A stretch of 64,000 nucleotides of DNA, from the NCBI GenBank assembly GCA_002309015.1, contig DBWM01000068.1, forward strand, positions 1 through 64,000. Direction: 5' to 3'. Made by a program: the position numbers and the translations under genes. The stretch's first letter is position 1, and each line of letters begins with the position of its first letter. Under the pieces are notes generated by a model. The model saw only the letters and a program-made list of their open reading frames with translations. It was not told the origin of the DNA and did no database searches. Of the stretch, positions 26,464 to 34,704 are shown one piece after another. The stretch comes from Myxococcales bacterium UBA1238. Its GTDB lineage: Bacteria > Myxococcota_A > Bradymonadia > UBA7976 > UBA1532.

Positions 26464-27435
26464 ATGACTTCTGTTTCTATCGACCCGCATCGCCCCATCG
26501 CCGCCATCGATATCGGCTCCAACTCCATTCACCTGACCCTGGCGCGCATGCGAGGCGACGACATTGAAACCCTCGCCCGATTTAAGGATCCCGCAAGGCT
26601 CGCAGGTACGCTCGATCGCGAAGGCCTTCTTCCGGAAGCCGTCATCGACAAAGCGATCGCCACCCTTCGCCGATTTGCCGATCTCGCACAGATTCACAAC
26701 GCCGAAATCCGCGCCAACGCGACGGCCACCCTTCGCGCAGCCAAAAACGCCGATCTCTTCATCGAACGCGCCCAAAAAGAAGCGGGCATTCCCGTTCACA
26801 TCATCTCGGGTCACGAAGAAGCGCGGCTCACCTACCGGGGCGTGCAGTTTGGGCTAAAAAAACCTGGCAGCACCTTACTTTGCGTCGATGTGGGCGGCGG
26901 ATCGAGCGAGCTCGTGATCGGCAAAGACGACCAGATTTCGCTCACCGCGACGTTCAAAATCGGCTCCCTTCTGGCGGCCACCAGGCTGATCGGCCCCGAT
27001 CCCGTCACGCCCAAATCCATTCACCGCGCGCGTTCGGCCATCAATGCGCTCTTTGAAAACCAGCTGCAAACCGTCGCGGCGCTCCATTTTGACTGCGCGA
27101 TCGCCACGGCCGGCACCATTCAGCGCGTCATCCGCATCGCCCAATCCCTCAAGGGCGCAACCTCGGTCAGCAACGATGTGCACGGCCACAAGCTCTCCAC
27201 CAGCGATCTCGATCTCGTGGTCGCGCGGCTTTCTCAGGCGCGCACCAAAGCGGAACGCCTGCTCATCCCCGGCATGGATCCCGAACGCACAGACAGTCTC
27301 TTGGGCGGCGCGCTCATCTTTCAAATCCTGAGCAAGCGCCTGCATATCGACGAATGGACCGTCTCGATGTCGGCCTTGCGCACGGGCCTCATCCTCGACA
27401 TCTACCACCACCGCATGGCGCAAAGCGCGCTGTAA
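26464..27435 (+). CDS. Ppx/GppA-family phosphatase
   Basis: A 323-residue protein of the exopolyphosphatase / guanosine pentaphosphatase family, which hydrolyses polyphosphate or pppGpp and so links phosphate stores with the stringent response. The actin-like ATPase fold is shown by AAIDIGSNSIHL (phosphate loop 1), the catalytic Glu region SGHEEARLTYRGV, and CVDVGGGSSELVIG (phosphate loop 2). Only the N-terminal catalytic domains are present; the HD-like C-terminal domain of longer Ppx proteins is absent, which is common in short family members. The ATG at 26464 has AAGG about 9 bases upstream. Ppx and GppA activities cannot be separated by sequence. Confidence 0.9.
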   Translation: MTSVSIDPHRPIAAIDIGSNSIHLTLARMRGDDIETLARFKDPARLAGTLDREGLLPEAVIDKAIATLRRFADLAQIHNAEIRANATATLRAAKNADLFIERAQKEAGIPVHIISGHEEARLTYRGVQFGLKKPGSTLLCVDVGGGSSELVIGKDDQISLTATFKIGSLLAATRLIGPDPVTPKSIHRARSAINALFENQLQTVAALHFDCAIATAGTIQRVIRIAQSLKGATSVSNDVHGHKLSTSDLDLVVARLSQARTKAERLLIPGMDPERTDSLLGGALIFQILSKRLHIDEWTVSMSALRTGLILDIYHHRMAQSAL

Positions 27436-27449
27436 CGCCTTTACCATCA

Positions 27450-27464
27450 ACGCTTTTTAAGCGT
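27450..27464. terminator. Hairpin between converging ppx/gppA and uvrD-like genes
   Basis: ACGCTT (27450-27455) and AAGCGT (27459-27464) form a perfect six-pair stem with a TTT loop. It includes the stop codon of the helicase gene. No T-run follows, so termination would need the hairpin alone or Rho. Confidence 0.35.
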
Positions 27465-29367
27465 CTTCCGCCCATAGAGAAGTCAGCAGACTGCCCCCAT
27501 TCGCCCCGAGTTCGGTCAAAAAACAGCTCGTATCCAGATAGCCCTCGCGCATGGATCCCCATTGGGGCGAGCAAAGATACAGCCAACGCCTGGCACGAGT
27601 CACCGCCACGTAAAAGAGGCGACGTTCCTCCTCCAGCTGCTGCGGATCCGAAAGCGCGCGGCGCAAAGGAAACAGCCCCTGAGCCACCGACAACAAAAAA
27701 ACCGCTGTCCATTCAAGACCTTTGGCTTGATGGACCGTGCTTAAACAAAGCGGCGCCTCACCCGATTCGCGCTCTAATGTGGAGTCTTCGAGCCAGGTCA
27801 ACTCGTCCAAAAACTGTTGAATCGACGCGCTGTTTTCGGCCCATTGCGCCAACTGCAGAATCTCGTCGAGGCGTTCCGCCGCATTTTCGTAGCTGCGCTG
27901 CAAAGCATCCCTGTAGCCAGAATCCAGAATCGCCTGGACCATCTGCATGGGCGAATTCTTTAACGCCTCGATTTTTAAAAGAAAACCTCTCGTTTCATTC
28001 CAGACGCGCGAGGCTTTTTGAACGGTTGCGAGCGCGCGCACCTGCCCCCAGGGATCGCCTGTGACCGAGAGGGCCTCAAAAATGGATTCCGCTGTGCGAA
28101 GCCCCACGTGAGGGCGCAACCGCAGCGCGCGCAGCCAGGAATTGCGATCCATAGGCGTCTGCAAAATGCGAAAATGCGCCAGCAAATCCCGAATATGCGC
28201 CTGGTCGAAAAAGCGTATACCCCCGCGGATTTCAAAGGGAATCCCTTGTTTCTGCAACTCCAGCTGGAGTTCCATCGACTGGTAATGCGCCCGAAACAGG
28301 ATCGCCTGCTCTGAAAGCGGCACCCCTTCATCCCGAAGCGCGATGACGCGCTGCACCAGTTTGCGCGCCTGCTCGCCCACCGAATTCAAATGCCACCAGA
28401 AAGGCTTAGGTCCATCCTCCAGGGCGGAATGCAGAACCTTGTGAAATTGCTCGCGATTTTTTGAAATCGAAGCGTTGGCCAAAGCGACAATCTGCGGCGT
28501 ACAGCGATAACAGGTTTCCAGCCGATAGAGCGCAGCGCCCGGGAAATCCTGATGAAATTGAAGGAAGTTTCGTAAGTCCGCTCCCCGAAAGGCATAAATC
28601 GACTGGCAATCGTCGCCTACGGCCATCAGATTTTTGGGATTGAGCTGCCGAATCAAAGCGACCTGAAGGCGATTGGTGTCCTGATATTCGTCGATCAGCA
28701 CATGCAAAAACCGCTCCGAAACCGCTTGCTGAAACTGCGGGCAATCCTCCATAAGCAGGCGCAGATTGACCAGTAAGTCATCGTAATCCATGGCATTTTG
28801 AGCCAATTTGCGCCGCAGGTATTCCGTGCAAACGCGATCGATCCGCTCCGCCTCGGAAGCAAATTTGGGAAAACGGTTCCTTACAAATTCGGTCAGCTCG
28901 CAATCAATGTTTTGGGCATGCGAGAACACAGCCTGAAGCCATTCTGCCTTAGGAAACAGGGGGTTATCGCCCACAACCGCTTCGCGCGCCATCTGACAGA
29001 TCTCGAGGGATTCCTGCGCGCTTAAGATGGCAAAGCCCGGCTGATAACCGATCTGCGACGCAAACGGCTGAATCAAACGATGCGCGATCGCGTGAAAAGT
29101 GCCCGCCCAAAGCCCCTGCGTCTGCGCCCCCATCGCGACGAGCCGATCCCGCATCTGGCGCGCCGCCTTGTTGGTAAACGTCAGCAGCAGAATGCGATCC
29201 GGAGATACACCCTGAGCGCAAAGCCAGGCCGCCCGCGCCGTCAGCACCCGCGTTTTGCCCGAACCAGCCCCCGCAACCACCAGCTGATAAGGCGCCGTCC
29301 CCGTTACAGCCCGCTTTTGTTCCTCATTCAGGTTGAGGAAAATCTGATGAAAATCAGCAGGTTGCAA
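27457..29367 (-). CDS. UvrD/PcrA-type superfamily 1 DNA helicase
   Basis: A 636-residue 3'-5' DNA helicase for repair or replication restart. Q-motif region LNEEQKRAVTG is followed by Walker A AGAGSGKT (32-39), motif Ia LLLTFTNKAARQM, motif II VLIDEYQDTNRLQ, motif III AVGDDCQSIYAFRGAD, motif IV YRCTPQIV, motif V STVHQAKGLEWTAVF and motif VI FYVAVTRARRWLYL, all intact. It is about 80-100 residues shorter than typical UvrD/PcrA, lacking their C-terminal extension. The only plausible start is TTG at 29367, two bases after the GH57 stop, so translation probably depends on coupling. It is the last gene of a minus operon with GH57 and DUF4912. Confidence 0.9.
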   Translation of the reverse strand: MQPADFHQIFLNLNEEQKRAVTGTAPYQLVVAGAGSGKTRVLTARAAWLCAQGVSPDRILLLTFTNKAARQMRDRLVAMGAQTQGLWAGTFHAIAHRLIQPFASQIGYQPGFAILSAQESLEICQMAREAVVGDNPLFPKAEWLQAVFSHAQNIDCELTEFVRNRFPKFASEAERIDRVCTEYLRRKLAQNAMDYDDLLVNLRLLMEDCPQFQQAVSERFLHVLIDEYQDTNRLQVALIRQLNPKNLMAVGDDCQSIYAFRGADLRNFLQFHQDFPGAALYRLETCYRCTPQIVALANASISKNREQFHKVLHSALEDGPKPFWWHLNSVGEQARKLVQRVIALRDEGVPLSEQAILFRAHYQSMELQLELQKQGIPFEIRGGIRFFDQAHIRDLLAHFRILQTPMDRNSWLRALRLRPHVGLRTAESIFEALSVTGDPWGQVRALATVQKASRVWNETRGFLLKIEALKNSPMQMVQAILDSGYRDALQRSYENAAERLDEILQLAQWAENSASIQQFLDELTWLEDSTLERESGEAPLCLSTVHQAKGLEWTAVFLLSVAQGLFPLRRALSDPQQLEEERRLFYVAVTRARRWLYLCSPQWGSMREGYLDTSCFLTELGANGGSLLTSLWAEDA

Positions 29368-29369
29368 TG

Positions 29370-31004
29370 TTACAACCGCGATTCACAAAAAAGGCGAAAA
29401 TCCAATTGAGGAAACAGATTCCACTGCGACTGGCGCTTTTGCACAAAATGGTCGTTCGGATCTGCTCCGTTCAGGCAAGCCTCAGCGCCGTCGCAAAGCT
29501 GCTTGAACGCCGCCAGATGATCTTCCGTACGCTGAACCGCGTATTTCACAGTGGTGCCTGCACGCATCATGAAGGCAAAATCCGAACTCTGCGCCAGAAT
29601 CAGCTCTCGCGCCGCCTGATTGAGCGCCGCCTCAACCAACGACAAGCGAGGCGACTTCAGCGCGCGCTCACCCAGCGACGAAAGCTGCTGCGCGGCCGTA
29701 TGCAGGTAGCGGTAAATCCACTCGTTGGTTTCGTTGCACCAATATTGCGCAAACCCGCCTTCACCCCAGCTTGAAAGCGCAGGCGTGGAAGACTGCAGAA
29801 TGGGATACGCCGACAAATATTGGGAAGGCGTGCAAAGTCTGACTTCCGCTTCGTCATCGGCCTGCGGGGACTTCGCCGCTTCCCGAATCAAAAACTCAAT
29901 AAAATCGGGACCTTCAAACCACCAATGGCCGAAGAGTTCCGCGTCGTATGGCGCCACGATCAGAGGCATGCGATCCATCATGCCGGCCAGATGAGCCAGC
30001 TGCTGACGCCGCGACTTTACAAAATGCCGCGCATGCTCCGCCGCTTTGGCGCGCGCCGCATCGGGATCATACCAATCCTTATCGTTGGTCGGCCCCGTGA
30101 CCCGATGATACTTGAGCCCCGTCGCAACGCGAACGCCATCCGGAGGAACGCAAGGCTCTAAGTCCTTTAATGGCAAGTCAAAACCAATATCACGATAGAA
30201 TTCCCGATATTGAGGATCGCCGGGATAACCCGTTTGCGCAGACCAGACCTGCTCGCTCGACGCCAAATCGCGGCCGAACGCAGCAACCCCCGTTCCCTTG
30301 CAGGCCAGAGGCGCATAAACCCCATAAACCGGCGCCGAACTGGCATTTAAGAGGCCGTGCGCATCCGTAAAGAAATAGCGGATTTGTGCCTCAGCCAAAA
30401 ACTCATCGATCCCCGGTGCAAACCCGCATTCCGCAAGCCAAATCCCCGACGTCTTCCGGCCAAAGATCTGCTCATACTGCTGAGCGGCCAGTTGAATTTG
30501 AGCGCGCGCCGAAGCCCTGTCGTTCATCATCAGCGGCAAGAAGGCGTGCGTCGCGGAGCTGGTGATCACCTCTAGGCGGCCAGCTTGCTGTAACCGCTTG
30601 TATTCATTTACCAAATCGCCATCGAGCTGTTCATATAAAGCCCAGAGATGATCCAAGCGCTCCGCGTAAAAACGCGCGATCGCATGCTCCGCTCTACGCG
30701 TCGCCGTTCGCTGCAGTTCTCTGGCTGCAAGTTCGCGCAACTCCTTGAAAAATTGCGCATATCGCTCGCGAAGCAGATCGTCCTGCAGCATAAAAATGAG
30801 CGTCGGACTCAGACTCACCGTGACCTGAGCCGGAATCCCATCGCGTTCGAGCGATCGCCATGCGCGAATCAGCGGCAGATAACTCTCGGTAATCGCTTCA
30901 AAAAGCCAGCGTTCCTCTAAAGACCGGGGATGCTCCGGATGGCGGACGTAAGGCAGATGGTGATGCAGGACCAGGCAAAAAGCCCCAAGCGGATGCGCCG
31001 CCAT
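29370..31004 (-). CDS. GH57-family 1,4-alpha-glucan branching enzyme
   Basis: A 544-residue protein of glycoside hydrolase family 57 with a C-terminal DUF1957-type helical domain, the layout of GH57 glycogen branching enzymes. It transfers alpha-1,4 glucan segments to alpha-1,6 positions during glycogen synthesis. The N-terminal motif LHHHLPYVRHPEHP is conserved, the nucleophile is Glu192 in GIWLAECGF and the acid/base is Asp354 in VAPYDAELFGHWW. The length matches characterised members. The start ATG at 31004 lies three bases after the DUF4912 stop, so the two are co-translated. The DUF4912 partner commonly accompanies this enzyme in other genomes. Confidence 0.92.
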   Translation of the reverse strand: MAAHPLGAFCLVLHHHLPYVRHPEHPRSLEERWLFEAITESYLPLIRAWRSLERDGIPAQVTVSLSPTLIFMLQDDLLRERYAQFFKELRELAARELQRTATRRAEHAIARFYAERLDHLWALYEQLDGDLVNEYKRLQQAGRLEVITSSATHAFLPLMMNDRASARAQIQLAAQQYEQIFGRKTSGIWLAECGFAPGIDEFLAEAQIRYFFTDAHGLLNASSAPVYGVYAPLACKGTGVAAFGRDLASSEQVWSAQTGYPGDPQYREFYRDIGFDLPLKDLEPCVPPDGVRVATGLKYHRVTGPTNDKDWYDPDAARAKAAEHARHFVKSRRQQLAHLAGMMDRMPLIVAPYDAELFGHWWFEGPDFIEFLIREAAKSPQADDEAEVRLCTPSQYLSAYPILQSSTPALSSWGEGGFAQYWCNETNEWIYRYLHTAAQQLSSLGERALKSPRLSLVEAALNQAARELILAQSSDFAFMMRAGTTVKYAVQRTEDHLAAFKQLCDGAEACLNGADPNDHFVQKRQSQWNLFPQLDFRLFCESRL

Positions 31005-31007
31005 GAC

Positions 31008-31967
31008 TTAAGCCTTCAAATACAATGCGCGATAGGGGTTACATGAAGAACTCGAAGGTCCATTGTGAGAAGGGTTTTCTCCGTTTTGTTCCCCAGCGTT
31101 CTGCCGCTCTCTCAAGGCCTGATCTGAAGCGCCAAACGTCCCCTGCCGGCTGCAGCGCATCAAAGCCTCTGAATCGATTTTAGATAAATCGGGATCCACG
31201 GTTCTGAGCGCCCGGCCCGCATCGTCGACCTCGATGACATGGCGGAAACAAACGGGATCCAGACCCGCAGTTTCCTTAGGCAAAACCATGGGTTGCGAGC
31301 CTGCGATATGGACGAACGCATCTCCCGCCTTAAAGCCGATCGCCGTCATCATGCGCGCCATCGGCTGATCGAGCACGATATCGAGGTGACCGATCCAATC
31401 CTGGATCTCGTAATCCTTAATCAATGCGGGCGTATTCGAAGCGTCATCCTTAAACAGGAACAAGCGCAGGCAGAGTTTTGCCCTGTAATCCTGAAGAGTT
31501 GCACGCGCCCGCCCGATGGCTGCAGCCGTCAGTTCCCAATAAATGAACGCCGACATCGGATCGCGCGGCAGGGCCACGATGCGGTTTTCACCGTAGGCGA
31601 GCGGCAAATCCAGCGGCGGATCCTGCCGGGGGGTCATAAACTCGCCAATGGCAAGTAAAATCTCTTGCGAAGCCGCTGCCTCTGCTTCATCGAGGGCTTC
31701 CTGATAATCGACATCCTCTTCGGGCCCATCGCTGTCGATCGACTCCGCATCCATCGAGATCGAAGCGTAGGCGTCAGGGCTCAAAACCGGAGGGTGAGCG
31801 GCCAATTGTGCTAAATATTCCGCAGCCTTATCGCGACTCTCAAAACGGAGTCCATGCGTTACCCATACCCCCGATTCGTTGCTGATCTGACCCAACAGCT
31901 GATTCCCCAAAAACACCCGAACGCCATCATCAACGGGGATGAACGAAAAGAGAGGGTTGGCAACCAT
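31008..31967 (-). CDS. DUF4912 domain protein
   Basis: A 319-residue protein. Residues about 125-270 match DUF4912: YGENRIVALPRDPMSAFIYWELT, WIGHLDIVL and a carbohydrate-binding-like beta pattern. The first 110 residues are of unknown fold with an acidic stretch, and the tail after about 275 is Ser/Asn/Gln-rich. The ATG at 31967 follows CAGGAG. DUF4912 genes are frequently next to GH57 branching enzymes, so a role in glycogen binding or in assisting the enzyme is a fair inference, but no activity is known to me. First gene of the minus operon. Confidence 0.85.
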   Translation of the reverse strand: MVANPLFSFIPVDDGVRVFLGNQLLGQISNESGVWVTHGLRFESRDKAAEYLAQLAAHPPVLSPDAYASISMDAESIDSDGPEEDVDYQEALDEAEAAASQEILLAIGEFMTPRQDPPLDLPLAYGENRIVALPRDPMSAFIYWELTAAAIGRARATLQDYRAKLCLRLFLFKDDASNTPALIKDYEIQDWIGHLDIVLDQPMARMMTAIGFKAGDAFVHIAGSQPMVLPKETAGLDPVCFRHVIEVDDAGRALRTVDPDLSKIDSEALMRCSRQGTFGASDQALRERQNAGEQNGENPSHNGPSSSSCNPYRALYLKA

Positions 31968-32211
31968 GAGGACTCCTGACGGCAGGTTAACAAAAAAGGA
32001 CCTAAAAAACGCGCAGTTAAAGGACACAAAAGTTTCCACGCAAACCGCGCATGAATTGCAAGCAACTTTTCCTCCTCAGAATCGCGATTCTATCAACACC
32101 AAACGCGCATGCCAAGCGTTTCCTGCAGTCCAAAACCGATTTATAACCGCTTGCCGATCCATTCGATATGCTGTAATCGTAAGACTTTTTCCGACATCAA
32201 ACAGGGTACAA

Positions 32212-33180
32212 ATGCGCGAACAACTGGAAGCCCTCATCGCACAAAACAAATTGCCTCTGGCCGATAAGCTCGCCCGCGATACCCTTGCGGAGATGGATGC
32301 GGAGCAAAAACCTCTTGAATATTGCGGAGTTTTGCAAGCCATCGCGCGCATTGCGGTCTTAAGGGGTCGCTTGCCCGAAGCGATCAAACAGCTGCGCCAA
32401 TCCTGCGAAATCAAGCGGCGCGTGCTCGGTCCAACCAGCCGCGATTTAGGCGCAACCCTGCATAGTCTGGGCGATTTGTTAACGCATTCCGGACTTTTTG
32501 AAGAAGCCGAGCAAACCTTCTGGCAGGCTATCGAAGCCATGGAAGGCGAACTGGGTCCCGATCATCCCGATCTGGTGCCCAGCTTAACCAATCTGGGTTC
32601 GATTCTGGCCCGGCGGGGGGCGATGCATCAGGGCGAACAGCTGATGTGCCGCGCGCTCAAAAACAGCCAGACCAGCCAGGATCCCGCACAAACGGCGCGA
32701 TTGCTCGCGGTGCTCGCTCAGACGAGGGCGATGCTCAATCATCCCGAAACGGCCCCGACCGCGAAGAAAGCGCTTCAGATGATGAAGGAAACGCTGGGCG
32801 AAGCGCATTTTGAATACCAAATCGTTCACGATCTGCTCGAAACCCTTGCAGCCCGTCCCGATCCGCCACCCGACTGGGGCGGACAGCTCGGCATGGGCGC
32901 CAATTTAATGAAACGAGGGCTCGATGCCCACGCCATCGAAGTGCTCAAAAGCGTTTGCCAGCAGGCGCGCGATGCCCAGAAAACGGAGCCTGAAGCCTGG
33001 GCCTGTGGCATGCTCACGACGCTCTATATCCGCTCAAATCAACCACAATTGGCGCTCGAATCGAGTCAGCGCGCGCTGGATCTGACCCAAAACCTGCTTA
33101 CGCCTGAAGCGCTCGAACCCTTTATTGAAGCCCATCAGCAGGCCCAGGCGGCCGTGCAGGCGGCATCGAATCCAACCTAA
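32212..33180 (+). CDS. TPR-repeat protein
   Basis: A 322-residue soluble protein made of TPR units of the kinesin-light-chain type: LGATLHSLGDLLTHSGLFEEAEQTFWQAIEAME followed by a similar LVPSLTNLGSILARRGAMHQGEQLM. The ATG at 32212 begins MREQLEALIAQNKLPLADKLARD. The frame stays open far upstream, but the added sequence is antisense to the DUF4912 gene and is not protein-like. It serves as a protein-binding scaffold of unknown partner. The next gene begins 19 bases after the stop. Confidence 0.8.
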   Translation: MREQLEALIAQNKLPLADKLARDTLAEMDAEQKPLEYCGVLQAIARIAVLRGRLPEAIKQLRQSCEIKRRVLGPTSRDLGATLHSLGDLLTHSGLFEEAEQTFWQAIEAMEGELGPDHPDLVPSLTNLGSILARRGAMHQGEQLMCRALKNSQTSQDPAQTARLLAVLAQTRAMLNHPETAPTAKKALQMMKETLGEAHFEYQIVHDLLETLAARPDPPPDWGGQLGMGANLMKRGLDAHAIEVLKSVCQQARDAQKTEPEAWACGMLTTLYIRSNQPQLALESSQRALDLTQNLLTPEALEPFIEAHQQAQAAVQAASNPT

Positions 33181-33199
33181 CCCGCAAAAAGGCCATCCC

Positions 33200-33928
33200 A
33201 TGTCGATCCTTCAAGGCCCAGTCTCGCTCTTAAAAGGGGCCCGCGTACTCGCCCAACATCGCGAATTAATTAAGTTTTCTCTCATTCCAGCGATCATCGT
33301 GTTTGTGGTCTCGCTGCTGGGCTTTTTCTTATCCTTTTATTTTGGAGATCGCCTTCTCGGGCTCCTGATCGAGGAACCCGAGCAACTGTTGCTGAAATGC
33401 CTTTGGATCGTCTTTTCGTTCATTTTGAAGCTGGGGGCCGCGTTTATCTGCCTGCTCATCACGCCGTGGCTCATCATGCTTTTCGGTTTTCCGCTCTGTG
33501 AGCCCCTCGCCAAACGCATCGATCAGCTGTTAAATGGACAGGAAGTGGACGCATCTTTTTCTCACGAGATGCTCCTGACCTTCACCACGACTGCAGGGTT
33601 GCTGATCATCGGCCTTGCGGGTTCCGTTCTTTTTTGGCTCTTGGGTCTGATTCCTGGCCCCAATTTACTGGCTGGCCCCTTTGCCGCGTTCATCTGGACG
33701 CCCGCGTTTTTTGCGCTCGATGTGATCGACTCAAGCCTGTCGCGGCGCCAATGGACTTTGCGTCAAAAGCTCCATTTTTTGCTCAGGCATCCCACCACAT
33801 CCATCAGTCTGGGGCTTTGCGCGAGCATTTTGCTCTCGATTCCCGTCCTCAACCTGTTTGTGCTGCCCGTAGTGGTCGCAGCAGGCGTGATCACCGTTCG
33901 GGATCTTGAACAAAAACAGCAGCTTTAA
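33200..33928 (+). CDS. EI24/CysZ-like integral membrane protein
   Basis: A 242-residue inner-membrane protein of the EI24 family, which includes the sulfate channel CysZ. Four strongly hydrophobic stretches are visible: LIPAIIVFVVSLLGFFLSFY, LGAAFICLLITPWLIMLFGF, GLLIIGLAGSVLFWLLGLI and LGLCASILLSIPVLNLFVLP. The N-terminus GPVSLLKGARVLAQHRELIKFSLIP is family-typical. The ATG at 33200 has AAGG 8 bases upstream. Sulfate transport is not assured. The end overlaps the convergent FHA gene by 4 bases. Confidence 0.8.
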   Translation: MSILQGPVSLLKGARVLAQHRELIKFSLIPAIIVFVVSLLGFFLSFYFGDRLLGLLIEEPEQLLLKCLWIVFSFILKLGAAFICLLITPWLIMLFGFPLCEPLAKRIDQLLNGQEVDASFSHEMLLTFTTTAGLLIIGLAGSVLFWLLGLIPGPNLLAGPFAAFIWTPAFFALDVIDSSLSRRQWTLRQKLHFLLRHPTTSISLGLCASILLSIPVLNLFVLPVVVAAGVITVRDLEQKQQL

Positions 33929-34689
33929 CCCCAAACACCCCAAGCGTAATAAATTCCGTACAAAAGCCCGAGCATGCCCGCAAACAGCAGCGCGTACAGG
34001 CCTAACCTGCGCAATTTGGGATGTTTTTTGCTGTGACGGCGCACCACAAAGAGCCGATCGGCCAGCGTAAAATAATCGCCATCCTTTAAACTGAGCTCGG
34101 TATATCCCCGTCCTTTGCGCGCAAAATATTCGTCCGTCTCGGCTTTGACCCGCCGCCACCCTCCGGAAAAAATCGCCAGTTCTTCAGGGATTGCGGGATC
34201 GTCCAGCTTTAAATCCGCGTTTGGACCGCTGCCCACCACCGTGCGCTCACCCACCTGGCAGCCGCGCCCCGCTTCGGGGCCATATTGTTCCCAAAGGGTA
34301 AAACCCGAAAACTCGCCCCGGCGATATCTTTCATAGAGTTCGGTTTCAAACTGCCCATAGTCGGTGCTCTCGGTGGTCAGCCCGCCCTGCCAGTTGATGT
34401 AGACTTCGATGCAAACAGAGCCACAGCAAAAATAGAATCCGTTGTTGATTTCCTTCATGTCGAAGATTTCATCGAAGCCCAGAGAGCATTCATCCGAAAA
34501 CAGGTCGACCACGTAATAACGGTTGTCTTTTCTAAAGATACGGCACATGCAGCTGCCCACCTGGGGGCTGTCGATCACCACGTCGTTTTTGGGATGGCTG
34601 CCGATCGTGATGCAATCTTGATCCAATGCGTGATGCTTCACGCGGCCGCGCTCATCGGTCACTTTAACGAGCAATTCGCAGGAGGGCAT
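33925..34689 (-). CDS. FHA-domain protein with C-terminal membrane anchor
   Basis: A 254-residue protein. Residues about 8-100 match a forkhead-associated domain: ITIGSHPKNDVVIDSPQVGS with the usual Gly-Ser/Asn-Asp pattern. A second, degenerate FHA-like unit follows (VVGSGPNADLKLDDPAIPEEL). A transmembrane helix (about 226-247, LGLYALLFAGMLGLLYGIYY) ends the protein, so the FHA part is probably cytoplasmic and bound to the inner membrane. FHA domains read phosphothreonine made by Ser/Thr kinases such as those at 8.4 and 13.6 kb. It is followed upstream by comEC 15 bases away in the same direction, but no functional link is known. Confidence 0.83.
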   Translation of the reverse strand: MPSCELLVKVTDERGRVKHHALDQDCITIGSHPKNDVVIDSPQVGSCMCRIFRKDNRYYVVDLFSDECSLGFDEIFDMKEINNGFYFCCGSVCIEVYINWQGGLTTESTDYGQFETELYERYRRGEFSGFTLWEQYGPEAGRGCQVGERTVVGSGPNADLKLDDPAIPEELAIFSGGWRRVKAETDEYFARKGRGYTELSLKDGDYFTLADRLFVVRRHSKKHPKLRRLGLYALLFAGMLGLLYGIYYAWGVWG

Positions 34690-34704
34690 CTGTCGGCTCC
34701 TTTC

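Noticed and set aside
31939..32211. Upstream extension of the TPR gene
   Set aside because: It overlaps the start of the DUF4912 gene on the other strand and the TPR pattern begins after 32212.
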